Shown here: positions 32,065-40,294 of the stretch, one piece after another
Layout of the letters: each line of letters begins with the position of its first letter
Position numbering within the stretch: position 1 is the stretch's first letter
Source of the DNA: Gammaproteobacteria bacterium RIFOXYD12_FULL_61_37
GTDB lineage: Bacteria > Pseudomonadota > Gammaproteobacteria > Chromatiales > Chromatiaceae
Assembly (NCBI GenBank): GCA_001801995.1
Contig: MGZB01000018.1
Location: forward strand, 1 to 64,000
DNA: 64,000 nucleotides
Direction: 5' to 3'
Notes under the pieces: model-generated
Databases searched by the model: none
Told to the model about the DNA's origin: nothing
Seen by the model: the letters and a program-made list of their open reading frames with translations, nothing else
Made by a program: the position numbers and the translations under genes

Positions 32065-33335
32065 ACACGGACCAGCAGCGCGCAGTTGGCCCCGCTGAAG
32101 CCCCGCGAGATCACCAGGGCAATGTTGCTGCGTGGCGTTTGCACAGCGGTCGATACCGGCAGACCGGCGAAGGCCGGGTCGAGCTGGCGCAGGGTCGGTA
32201 TCCCCGGCACTTGGCCGGCGGCCAGGGCCTGCAATGCCAGGGTCGTTTCGACAATGCCGGAGGCGGCGATCAGATGGCCGAAGGCCCATTTGAAGCCAGT
32301 AACGGGGGGCAGGTTGTTACCGAATACCCGCCGGATCGCCGCAACTTCAGAGGCATCCGATTGGGGGGTGCCGTTGGCATGGGCCAGGATCATGCCCACC
32401 TGTCCGGGATTCAGGTCTGCATCCTTGAGAGCGGCATTGATGGCATGGACCAGTCCATCCCCGTCGCCGCGCAGGGCCAGAAGCCCTTCGGCGTCCGAGG
32501 CATTACCGCTGCCGAGCACTTCGCCAAAAACCTTGGCGTTCCGTGCGGCAGCCGAGGTTTCGGTCTCCAGTACCAGCGCCCCGGCACCCTCGCCGAACAG
32601 GGTGCCGTTACGGTCGGCATCGAAGGGGCGGATCGCTTTATCGGCCATGAGCCCCAGTTGCTGGTAATAGAGGAGTTTCTGCGGCTCTATGGGCGCGTCA
32701 TGCCCAATGGCCACGGCGCAGTCGGCCTCACCGGCGCGGAGGGCCTCGCTTGCTTCGATGATGGCCTGCATGCCGCTGGTGGCATGGCAGGTGATGCAAG
32801 CGTTCGGTCCCTTGAGTCCATGCTGTATGCCCACATGGCAGAGGACGTTGTTGGGCAGGGTGCGCAACAGCCACATGGGGTTGACGTGATTGGACAGCTC
32901 CCGGCCGAAGGTCTCCAGGCTGCCCTGGGCCGCATCCATGAGGGGGAAGAAGTCGTACTGGTTCTCGAAATTACCACCACCGGACCCGACGTAGATGCCC
33001 GTGCGGTCATTGAAGACTGTGGCATCCTCTTCTCCTAGGGAATCCCGGTAGCCGGTCAGTCCCGACTGGGTGATGGCGCCGTTGGCGGCATAGAGACCCA
33101 GCATATCGGTATGGCGTATGAACTTGTGGGTCTTGCGTTCAGGCACCAGGTCACGTGGTTTCATGTCCCGGATTTCGCCTGCCAAGTTGACCGGCCAGTC
33201 CGATACATCCCAGCGGGCGATGGGGCCGATTGCGGATGAACCGGCGTTCACCTGTCCGAATATCTCGGCAGGTTCCTTGCCAGCCGCACAGACGGCCCCG
33301 GTACCGGTAATGACGATTTTCTCTTTGCCCGCCAT
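32061..33335 (-). CDS. beta-ketoacyl-ACP synthase (divergent, second of two)
   Basis: A 424-residue thiolase-fold ketosynthase of the FabF type. The nucleophile Cys is in ACITCHATSGMQAI (about 183), the first His in LAHANGTPQSD (about 327) and the second in KWAFGHLIAASG (about 360). FNDRTGIYVGSGGGNFENQY is a non-standard stretch. Changes around the Cys (TCHATSG in place of the common TACATG) suggest a specialised substrate. It is 39 bases downstream of the other ketosynthase, and its stop overlaps the fusion gene. It probably extends or decarboxylates chains on the dedicated ACP. Confidence 0.87.
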   Translation of the reverse strand: MAGKEKIVITGTGAVCAAGKEPAEIFGQVNAGSSAIGPIARWDVSDWPVNLAGEIRDMKPRDLVPERKTHKFIRHTDMLGLYAANGAITQSGLTGYRDSLGEEDATVFNDRTGIYVGSGGGNFENQYDFFPLMDAAQGSLETFGRELSNHVNPMWLLRTLPNNVLCHVGIQHGLKGPNACITCHATSGMQAIIEASEALRAGEADCAVAIGHDAPIEPQKLLYYQQLGLMADKAIRPFDADRNGTLFGEGAGALVLETETSAAARNAKVFGEVLGSGNASDAEGLLALRGDGDGLVHAINAALKDADLNPGQVGMILAHANGTPQSDASEVAAIRRVFGNNLPPVTGFKWAFGHLIAASGIVETTLALQALAAGQVPGIPTLRQLDPAFAGLPVSTAVQTPRSNIALVISRGFSGANCALLVRV

Positions 33336-33374
33336 ATGCTCTCCGCAGAAATTCAGCGTGTTTTTACAGTAAGG

Positions 33375-34688
33375 TCAGTCCGGCGAGCCGGGCCTGCCAT
33401 CCACCTCTTCGGGATTACGAAACACCAGACAGCTATTGGAGCCGCCGAATCCCAAGGAGTTGGACATGGCGAGGCGGACGCGCTGGGGACGCGGGGCTCC
33501 GGCGACGATATTGAGATCGCAGTCGGGGTCTCTCTGCTCCAGGTTCGCGTTGACCGGCAAAAGCCCATTGCGGATGGTCAGGGCGCAGACTGCGGCCTCC
33601 ACGGCGCCGGCCGCCGCTATCAGGTGCCCCATCACGCTCTTGGTGGAACTGACCGGTACGGGGCTGGCCCTGTCGCAGAACATCCGATTGATGGCCGCGC
33701 TTTCGCTGCGGTCGTTCATGGGCGTGGAGGTGCCGTGGGCGTTGATATAGTCAACCTGATCGAGCGTACCCCCCGCGCTGGCGAGGGCTTGCGTCATAGC
33801 CTGAATCGGTCCGTCGCCGGACGGGTGCGAATCGGTGATGCGATAGCTGCTGAGGGAGTTGCCATCGCCGGCCAGCTCCGCATAGATACGGGCGCCACGT
33901 TTGCGCGCCGATTCCCACTCTTCAAGTACCAGGAATCCTGCCCCCTCGCCCAGCACGAAACCATTGCGCGTCAGGTCGAAAGGGCGGCTGGCGCGCTCGG
34001 GGCTATCGTTATCGGGGGAGACGGCGCTTAGCAGGCAGAAGCCCGAAATGCCGACGGGGGAGATCATGGAATCGAAGCCCCCGGTCAGCACGCGGTCAGC
34101 AATGCCGCGACGGATCAGCTTCAGGGCCGTGCCTACAGCCTGGCCGCCGGAGGCACAGGCAGTATGTACCGAAGAGGAGTAACCCTTGATGCCATATCGC
34201 TTCAGCAGCAGGGAGAGTCCGGCCACCTCGGCATTGGTGCAAAAGACGATAGGGTCGCGAGCGGTCTCGTCGCTTAACAATCGGTTGCTGTCCAGTTCTC
34301 CATTCAGGGTGCTGTGGCGATGAACGCCGTCGAGTTCCCTGAACTCGGAGCTCATCATGCCGGCCCCCACCACGCAGCCCCAGCGGTGACCGTCTTCCGG
34401 CGTCGGCCGGATACCAGCGTCAGTCAGGGCCTGTTCCGAGGCGGCCAGGGCGAAACGGTGGGACCTGTGGGCGTATTTCAGCAGCTTGCGGTCCCCGATG
34501 GCCTCCAGGGGATCAAAGCCCTTCACCTCGGCTGCTATGCGGGTGGAAAAGCCACTGGCGTCGAAGAGGCTGATGGGGCCAACCTTGCTGTGCCCAGCCA
34601 ACAACGCGGCCCAGGTGGCGGGCGCATCGTTGCCCGCCGGGGTAACCATACCCAGTCCAGTGATCGCGACACGGCGTCTCTCTGTCAT
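33375..34688 (-). CDS. beta-ketoacyl-ACP synthase II (FabF-like)
   Basis: A 437-residue ketosynthase. RRVAITGLGMVTPAGNDAPA is the start signature. The Cys is in VHTACASGGQAVG (about 180), His residues are in NAHGTSTPMND (about 322) and SVMGHLIAAAGAVEA (about 357), and NSLGFGGSNSCLVF closes the fold. All catalytic residues are kept. It is the first of two ketosynthases in the cluster and lies 47 bases after the dehydratase gene. A separate chromosomal fabF for essential fatty acids is expected elsewhere, so this copy is likely dedicated to the product of this cluster. Confidence 0.9.
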   Translation of the reverse strand: MTERRRVAITGLGMVTPAGNDAPATWAALLAGHSKVGPISLFDASGFSTRIAAEVKGFDPLEAIGDRKLLKYAHRSHRFALAASEQALTDAGIRPTPEDGHRWGCVVGAGMMSSEFRELDGVHRHSTLNGELDSNRLLSDETARDPIVFCTNAEVAGLSLLLKRYGIKGYSSSVHTACASGGQAVGTALKLIRRGIADRVLTGGFDSMISPVGISGFCLLSAVSPDNDSPERASRPFDLTRNGFVLGEGAGFLVLEEWESARKRGARIYAELAGDGNSLSSYRITDSHPSGDGPIQAMTQALASAGGTLDQVDYINAHGTSTPMNDRSESAAINRMFCDRASPVPVSSTKSVMGHLIAAAGAVEAAVCALTIRNGLLPVNANLEQRDPDCDLNIVAGAPRPQRVRLAMSNSLGFGGSNSCLVFRNPEEVDGRPGSPD

Positions 34689-34735
34689 GAACTCTTATCC
34701 TGCCTGCGAAAAAACCGCGCTGATGGCGCGCATGA

Positions 34736-35590
34736 TCACCGTTTCTCCGGAGAAACGGTCAAAGGGCCGATTTCGGCCAGGGCATGCGCCACCCGCTTCC
34801 CCCCAATGTGGGTCGTCATAGTGGCCAAGGCGAAACCCTGGACCGGATCAGCCAGCGCTAAACGGATCTCCGGTTCCTGTCCGGGAAGGATGAAGGACCG
34901 CATTTTCAGGTCACGGACCCGGCCCGCCCAGAGGGGGGTGTTCCGGGGCCAGTAATCCGACTCACTGGCCAGACGGATCGCCGCCTTGAGCTGCGTATTC
35001 AGCAACAGTGTGGCGGGAAAGACCGGACGGCGCGGAAAGTGGTCACCGAAAAAGGGGGCGGTCTCGGGAACCCTCAGGGTGGCCTTGAGCATCTGGCCGG
35101 GGATCTGTTCAAGAGGAACCAGCTCGATTTCGGGCACCCCCTGGTAACGCCCCTCAGGGGCACCAAGGTCACGTAGGAGCGCGAACCGCTCCCGTACATC
35201 CGCCGGTTGGTCGAATTCCTCCATCGGCAGCATGGGGCCCAAGCTGTGATGAAGCTCGACAACGACCTTGCCATCGACCAGGGCGCGGCCACCATAGGCC
35301 ACGTCGGTGCCGCTGCAATTGTCGATCTCCACTTCCAAGTCCAGCCGCTGGCCAGGCTGGACCGCGCGCAAGAATGTAAGCTCGGCGGCAATGCCCGCTA
35401 CCGGCCGAAACCGGTAATCGAGCTGGTCCATGGAGACCCAAGCAGCAAGCTGCCCGATTGCTTCCGCAACCAGGCTTGAAGGAAAGTCCTCTACCGCACC
35501 GGGGACGCGAAAATGTCCCTTGGCCCTGATCCCAGGCTCCAGCGAGCTGATCCGGTCGACAAAGGAAAAGGCGTTGTAACGCTCAGCCAT
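34736..35590 (-). CDS. double hot-dog 3-hydroxyacyl-ACP dehydratase
   Basis: About 284 residues with two hot-dog halves. The second half has FFGDHFPRRPVFPATLLLN (about 185-203), matching the HFPGxPxxPG motif of FabZ, with the catalytic His. The first half has GHFRVPGAVEDFPSSLVAEA (about 24-43), a related but altered motif. It should dehydrate 3-hydroxyacyl-ACP in the cluster's elongation cycle. I choose ATG 35590 (MAERYNAFSF); a TTG nine bases upstream is possible. It is 24 bases after the ACP gene. Confidence 0.82.
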   Translation of the reverse strand: MAERYNAFSFVDRISSLEPGIRAKGHFRVPGAVEDFPSSLVAEAIGQLAAWVSMDQLDYRFRPVAGIAAELTFLRAVQPGQRLDLEVEIDNCSGTDVAYGGRALVDGKVVVELHHSLGPMLPMEEFDQPADVRERFALLRDLGAPEGRYQGVPEIELVPLEQIPGQMLKATLRVPETAPFFGDHFPRRPVFPATLLLNTQLKAAIRLASESDYWPRNTPLWAGRVRDLKMRSFILPGQEPEIRLALADPVQGFALATMTTHIGGKRVAHALAEIGPLTVSPEKR

Positions 35591-35614
35591 GGGCCGCAAT
35601 GTCCCGCCGCCGGA

Positions 35615-36040
35615 TTAACCGGCGGTCGCATCCTTTTGCGAGCGCACCACCAGTTTGCAGAAGGTCTCGGTGGTAAAGAGGCGCGGGATGTCGGCAGCCT
35701 TGAGGGGAGAGGGGAAACGGTCCGCAGAGACCTCGCTGAGGAAGATTTTGAGGCGGGCCATGCCGGCCTCGGTAACCATCCCGTTCTGTTCGAACTCGGA
35801 CTCGGGCATCTCGCCGCGCGCGTCCTCGACGATCTTGCCGCGGGGGATCTTCATCTTGAAGGCACGTTCGAGCCGGAACACCAGATCAAGGAAGTCGATG
35901 GACTCGGCGTCCAGGTCCTCAATCAGCGAATGCTTCAGTTCAACTTCGTCCTCATCCATGCCGAGGGCATCGGCGATGGTCTTGGCCACCGTCGGATAGA
36001 CGGTCTGGATCTCTTCTTCTGTAATCTCAAGGTTCGACAT
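35615..36040 (-). CDS. acyl carrier protein, long form
   Basis: A 141-residue acidic protein. The carrier domain covers about 5-90. The phosphopantetheine Ser lies in EDLDAESIDFLDLVFRLE (about 45), with AES in place of the common DSL. The C-terminal 50 residues are an extension not found in housekeeping AcpP (about 78 residues). It should carry the growing chain for the adjacent ketosynthases, and the AcpS-like domain at the end of the operon is its likely activator. The gap to fabG is 6 bases. Confidence 0.87.
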   Translation of the reverse strand: MSNLEITEEEIQTVYPTVAKTIADALGMDEDEVELKHSLIEDLDAESIDFLDLVFRLERAFKMKIPRGKIVEDARGEMPESEFEQNGMVTEAGMARLKIFLSEVSADRFPSPLKAADIPRLFTTETFCKLVVRSQKDATAG

Positions 36041-36046
36041 TATGAA

Positions 36047-36805
36047 TTACTCCATCTTGAAACCGCCGTCCACGCTCAACACCTGGCCGGTAATGTAGTT
36101 CGCAAAACGCGATGCGAGGAACCACACCGCGTGGGCAATCTCATCCGGCTGACCGTAGCGCTTCAACAGGATGCGTGATTTGATTTCGTCACCCGCCAGA
36201 TCACGGACACCCTGGGACATCTCTGTTTCGATGACGCCGGGGGCGACCGCGTTGACCAGGATCTTGCGCCGCCCCAACTCCACTGCCAAGGCACGGGTCA
36301 TGGCGTTGATCGCCCCCTTGCTGGCGGCATAGTTGGTCTGGCCACGACCACCCTTCTCCCCCGATACAGAACTGATATTGATGATCCGGCCGGAACGCTG
36401 GGAGATCATATAGGGCACTACGGCCCGGGTGACATTGAAAACACCGCCAACGTTGGTATCCAGTACCGTTCGCACGTCGTCAGGCGTCAACAGGCCCAGG
36501 ATGTTATCACGGATCACCCCGGCGTTGTTCACCAGGATATCGATCCGCTCGCTACGGTCGGCCAGCCGCTCGACTGCCGCTTCGCAGGCCTGGGGATCGG
36601 TAATGTCCACCTGTTCAGCCTTGATGCGCCAGCCTGCCGCCTCGCCTGCAGCAGTCACCTCGCGTGCCGCATCCGCGTTGCCCCGGTAGAAAAAGGTAAC
36701 GTCAACGCCATCGGCGGCCAGTGTCTCCACGATGGCACGGCCGATGCCCCGGCTGCCCCCGGTCACCAAGGCGACCTTGTCTTTCAAGCCTGAATCGAAT
36801 GTCAT
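36047..36805 (-). CDS. 3-oxoacyl-ACP reductase (FabG-type SDR)
   Basis: A 252-residue short-chain dehydrogenase. Motifs are VTGGSRGIGRAI (about 14-25, NADPH binding), DILVNNAG (about 90), the catalytic Ser in INISSVSGEKGG and Tyr/Lys in TNYAASKGA (about 161-169), and SVDGGFKME at the end. It should reduce 3-oxoacyl-ACP to 3-hydroxyacyl-ACP. ATG 36805 is 7 bases past the stop of the FabL-like gene. An upstream in-frame ATG would overlap that gene and is less likely. Confidence 0.9.
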   Translation of the reverse strand: MTFDSGLKDKVALVTGGSRGIGRAIVETLAADGVDVTFFYRGNADAAREVTAAGEAAGWRIKAEQVDITDPQACEAAVERLADRSERIDILVNNAGVIRDNILGLLTPDDVRTVLDTNVGGVFNVTRAVVPYMISQRSGRIINISSVSGEKGGRGQTNYAASKGAINAMTRALAVELGRRKILVNAVAPGVIETEMSQGVRDLAGDEIKSRILLKRYGQPDEIAHAVWFLASRFANYITGQVLSVDGGFKME

Positions 36806-36812
36806 GACCGCC

Positions 36813-37568
36813 TTACCCAGAGATTGCAAAACCGCCGTCCACGAACAGCGTATGGCCGTTGATCATTTCCGCTTCCGGCAGGCAGAGCAGGTAGATGGCA
36901 TTGGCCACATCCTGCGGGGTCAAGACCGGACCCGCCGGGGTCCGCTCGGAAAACTCGGACAAGAGCTGATCCCGGTTGGGGAAATGCTTCAGTGCATCCG
37001 TATCCACTACACCGGCATTCACCACGTTGACCCTGATACCCTTGGGTCCCAGTTCCTGCGCCAGGGTGCGGGCGAGGGCTTCGAGCGCGGCCTTGGAGGC
37101 GCCGATGAAGCCGTAAGAAGGGATGGCGCGATAGGCGCCCAGGCTCGACAGGGCGACGATACGTCCACCCTGGGTCATCAGGGGCGCAGCCCCCTGCGCC
37201 AGCAGATTGAGCGCGAAGGCGTTAGTCTCCATGCACCAGCGCCAATGCTTGAGGCGCATCTCCATGGCGGGTTTGAGCACGCCGCTGGCGGCATTGCTGA
37301 CGACGATATCGATCCGGTCGAAATGTTTGCGGACCTCCGCGAACATCTCATCCACGCTGTCGGGCATGCCGACGCTGCCCTGTACCGCAATGGCGCTACG
37401 CCCCATGGCGCGTATTTCCCCACACAGCGATTCAGTCTCGCCGTGGCTGTTGTAATAGTTCGCCACGATATCGCAACCGGATGACGCAAGCTTCAGGGCC
37501 GTCGCGCGGCCGATACCACGAGCGGCCCCGGTTACCAGTGCGATCTTTCCAGCCAAGGGTCCGGTCAT
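36813..37568 (-). CDS. fabL: FabL-type enoyl-ACP reductase (SDR)
   Basis: A 251-residue SDR protein. VTGAARGIGRATAL is the cofactor motif and VSNAASGVLKPAME the NNAG-like block. SYGFIGASKAALEAL carries the Tyr-x6-Lys spacing of FabL, in place of Y-x3-K. VVDTDALKHFPNRDQLLSEF and the following TPAGP closely match B. subtilis FabL. It should reduce the enoyl chain with NADPH. It is the first gene of the cluster. The upstream 240 bases hold no gene but contain AT-rich sequence where the promoter should lie. Confidence 0.88.
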   Translation of the reverse strand: MTGPLAGKIALVTGAARGIGRATALKLASSGCDIVANYYNSHGETESLCGEIRAMGRSAIAVQGSVGMPDSVDEMFAEVRKHFDRIDIVVSNAASGVLKPAMEMRLKHWRWCMETNAFALNLLAQGAAPLMTQGGRIVALSSLGAYRAIPSYGFIGASKAALEALARTLAQELGPKGIRVNVVNAGVVDTDALKHFPNRDQLLSEFSERTPAGPVLTPQDVANAIYLLCLPEAEMINGHTLFVDGGFAISG

Positions 37569-37805
37569 TGGCTCAATACCTCGATTGCCTGGATCTCTTC
37601 CCGGAAAGGATGGCCTTTGGGAGAAACCGTTGTTGATGAAAATGCAGGCCCTGCTCCGGATGGGAGCGTGGCCAAGGGGGCCGCAATGCGGGCCGCGCAA
37701 TTTACCACAACCCTTGAGTTTTCAGCAATTTCGAAGCGATTCGGGTTGGGTCGATAGTGGTGAAGGCTTCGCGTAATGGGGTTAACTGCCGTTTTTATCT
37801 GGGCC

Positions 37806-38378
37806 TCAAGGCGGGTCCAGCTTTCTGAACCAATCCTCCAAGGGCTGTATGTGGGCGGGATGACCATTGTCGAAAAACCAGGAGTCTACGGCGTATCGCT
37901 TGCCGCCGGGTCTTTCCTCGATCACCGCTGTCCAGTGAACGTCGAAGATCCAAGGGGACCGCTTCACTCGCTCACCGACAGCGTGCCATTTGAGCCAGCC
38001 TTTGGCCTCGAACAGGTGCAAATACCGGTCACTATTGGTCGACTCGGCGATGCAATCGAGCTGTCCCTTGGTACCGGTGGCGTTATTCCTGCCTCTGTCG
38101 GCCGAGGTGCCGGTGATGCCGCCCGCGTGCCTTTCCATCAGGCCCACCGCCAGACCGATCCGCCGGCGCTCTTCCGCTGCGTCACTGGGCGACTGGGAAA
38201 ACAGGGCTTCCACCTGCTTCCATTCGTCTCCTTGAAGAGGGATATTCCGTTTCGCCTTGCAGCCGTAATTGACGCAGACCCTGAGGCCATCCTCCGCCTC
38301 GGTCGCGGCGTGAAGCGGTGGCGCCAGCGCCATCAGGGTGAGGAGGAGCAGGCAATACCGCAATTTGACCGGTTTCAA
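37806..38378 (-). CDS. hypothetical exported protein
   Basis: A protein of about 190 residues with an N-terminal signal peptide (LRYCLLLLTLMALAPPLHAA). The mature part has VCVNYGCKAKR (two Cys), a helical middle and a conserved-looking FEAKGWLKWHAVGERVKRSP stretch, and it ends near DSWFFDNGHPAHIQPLEDWF. I do not recognise the family. The start is unsure: TTG 38378 directly follows GGAGG; an ATG at 38456 would add 26 residues before the signal peptide. It follows the lipoprotein gene on the same strand, with about 90 bases between. Confidence 0.6.
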   Translation of the reverse strand: MKPVKLRYCLLLLTLMALAPPLHAATEAEDGLRVCVNYGCKAKRNIPLQGDEWKQVEALFSQSPSDAAEERRRIGLAVGLMERHAGGITGTSADRGRNNATGTKGQLDCIAESTNSDRYLHLFEAKGWLKWHAVGERVKRSPWIFDVHWTAVIEERPGGKRYAVDSWFFDNGHPAHIQPLEDWFRKLDPP

Positions 38379-38469
38379 GCCTCCTTTGGCAGGGGGGGCG
38401 GATAGGACCGGCCCTAAAATTACCGTGACTCTCGTCTCAAGCGGCCAGGAAGGCATGGATTTGCGTGCC

Positions 38470-38784
38470 TTACCGGCCTGGGGCTGGGGGTTTGGCTGCG
38501 GCCTCCTCTGCCTCGATCTCGGCATCCTCGGCCTTTTCGGCGGCGATATCCGGATCGTCGTCTTCCCCGGCTGCTGGGGGTACGGGTTCGAGAGAGGGCT
38601 TCATGACCGGCGCGGTGGGCTCGGCGGGTTTCTCAATGGGGGGCGCTGCGGGGCTGGCGGCCTGTTGCTCTGCCGCCGCCGGGGCGGGCTTTGGGGTCTC
38701 GGTAGCCTTACCCTTGTCTGGGGGTTTTCCACCGCAAGCGGCCAGGGCCACCGAAAGCACAAGCAATGTCAGAATTTTTTTCAT
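38470..38784 (-). CDS. small Pro/Ala/Glu-rich lipoprotein
   Basis: A 104-residue lipoprotein. MKKILTLLVLSVALAACGGK gives a clean signal peptide and lipobox (LAAC). The rest is low-complexity, rich in Pro, Ala, Glu and Lys, with no fold motif. It should be anchored in the envelope and extended. ATG 38784 is chosen because it starts the signal peptide. No function can be given. Confidence 0.7.
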   Translation of the reverse strand: MKKILTLLVLSVALAACGGKPPDKGKATETPKPAPAAAEQQAASPAAPPIEKPAEPTAPVMKPSLEPVPPAAGEDDDPDIAAEKAEDAEIEAEEAAAKPPAPGR

Positions 38785-38874
38785 GGGTTCTCTCTGATTC
38801 AGAAACCAATGCAACGCTCAAGATACCGGCTTTCCCAAGGGTTTCAAATTACTTCGAAGCCCGGCTAAAAACAA

Positions 38875-38894
38875 AACCCCGGTTAAACCGGGGT
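38875..38894 (-). terminator. Rho-independent terminator of the thioredoxin gene
   Basis: AACCCCGG/CCGGGGTT stem with a TTAA loop. On the minus strand it is followed by TTTTGTTTTT, and it lies 28 bases after the thioredoxin stop. Confidence 0.8.
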
Positions 38895-38921
38895 TCGTCT
38901 GGTCCCTGGCCTCAAGCCCGG

Positions 38922-39290
38922 TCAGGCCTCTCCGCGCTCCGCCTCGATCTGCTGGTGGACTACTGCCATATCCAGTTCCTTAGCCCCTTCGATCAGGTCG
39001 CGGAAGGCGCCTTCGGGCAGGGCACCCGCCTCACCGTAGATGATCACTTGCTCGCGGAACAGCATCAGGGTGGGGATGGAGCGGATATTGAAGTGGGCTG
39101 CGATCTCTTGCTCTTCTTCTGTATTGATCTTCGCGAAGACGATGTCCGGGTGATCCTCGGAGACCTTTTCGTAGGTGGGGGCGAAGGAGCGGCAGGGACC
39201 ACACCAGGGTGCCCAAAAATCGACAATGACAAATGCGTTGTCTGTAATGATTTGCTCGAAATTATCTTTGTTCAGTTCAACGACGGCCAT
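38922..39290 (-). CDS. thioredoxin
   Basis: A 122-residue thioredoxin-fold protein. VDFWAPWCGPCRSFAP (about 23-38) carries the WCGPC active site, and SIPTLMLFREQ (about 76-86) the cis-Pro. The C-terminus is about 15 residues longer than E. coli TrxA and charged. There is no signal peptide, so it is a cytoplasmic disulfide reductase. It is monocistronic, with its own terminator at 38875-38894. Confidence 0.92.
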   Translation of the reverse strand: MAVVELNKDNFEQIITDNAFVIVDFWAPWCGPCRSFAPTYEKVSEDHPDIVFAKINTEEEQEIAAHFNIRSIPTLMLFREQVIIYGEAGALPEGAFRDLIEGAKELDMAVVHQQIEAERGEA

Positions 39291-39368
39291 TGTATCCCCT
39301 TGTCTCCAGTTGTTTATTAGCGTTCGATCATATCATCCCTCAATTTTCATTTCCCACCCTTCATGGAG

Positions 39369-40247
39369 TCATGGACTCGGCGTGGCTTCCTCCCAACGCA
39401 CGACCAGATAACCCGCCAGAATGATCATGCCGCCACCGGCGAGCTCGGATGGCGACAGCCACTCTCCCGCCAGCCAGGCGGAAGAGGCCGCGCCCATGAT
39501 CAGTTCGAACAGGAGCAGCACCGCCGCGCGCTGGACCGGCATGCGCGTCAACCCGTAGTAGAGACATAGGGCCGCTGTGTAGAAGCCGAGTGTCCCGAGC
39601 AGGGCAGCGCCCACATAGGCCGGAGCCGCTGCCACCGGCCAGGGTTCGCCCAGGACCAGCGCCCCGCCCAGTGCCACTAGCGGTATGCCGGTCCAGGCGG
39701 CAAAAAGTTTCTCTGCCATGGCCGTTTCCGGCAGCCGCCGCACGATGACGTTGTTGAGGGCGAAGGTGAGGCCAGCGGACAGGGCCAGCCCATCGACCAG
39801 GCTGAACTGGAACAGGTTTCCGCTGCCCGGCCGCCACAGCATCAGCACTACCCCGGCCAGGGCCAGCATGAGAACACCGGCCATGTGCGGACGCAGGGAT
39901 TCCCCGAGCAAGGGGTAGGCCAGCAGCACCGCCCAGAGGGGCGAGAGATAGAACAGCAGCAGGACCCGCACCACCAGGCCGTCCAGCATGGCGAGGATGA
40001 AGGCCAGGTTGGCCCAGCCCGCGCTGAGGGCGAGGAGCAGTAGCCAATGGCGATGCGCGATCAGAAGGCCCCGGCTGGACCGGCTCAACGTCAGCACCAG
40101 GGGCAGGCTGAGGAAGTAGGCGAAAAAAGTGATCCAGATCCCCGAGAGTCCCTGTCCCTGCAACAGGCGCAGGGGCAGCCAGGCCAGTCCCCAGAAGCCG
40201 GCCGAATAAAGTACGGCGATGATTGGCCCTTTTGCCGAGTTCGTCAT
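39369..40247 (-). CDS. EamA/DMT-family transporter
   Basis: A 292-residue membrane protein with ten hydrophobic segments arranged as two EamA repeats. The first ends around the PLLGESLRPHMAGVLMLALAG block and the second around LAGEWLSPSELAGGGMIILAG. Members export amino acids or other metabolites. Nothing in the sequence fixes the substrate. It is divergent from dapC (47 bases apart), which hints at an amino-acid link but does not prove it. Confidence 0.87.
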   Translation of the reverse strand: MTNSAKGPIIAVLYSAGFWGLAWLPLRLLQGQGLSGIWITFFAYFLSLPLVLTLSRSSRGLLIAHRHWLLLLALSAGWANLAFILAMLDGLVVRVLLLFYLSPLWAVLLAYPLLGESLRPHMAGVLMLALAGVVLMLWRPGSGNLFQFSLVDGLALSAGLTFALNNVIVRRLPETAMAEKLFAAWTGIPLVALGGALVLGEPWPVAAAPAYVGAALLGTLGFYTAALCLYYGLTRMPVQRAAVLLLFELIMGAASSAWLAGEWLSPSELAGGGMIILAGYLVVRWEEATPSP

Positions 40248-40294
40248 GGATGACCTATACTGCCGTGCCTTGCCGTCATGAATAGCGATGAGAG

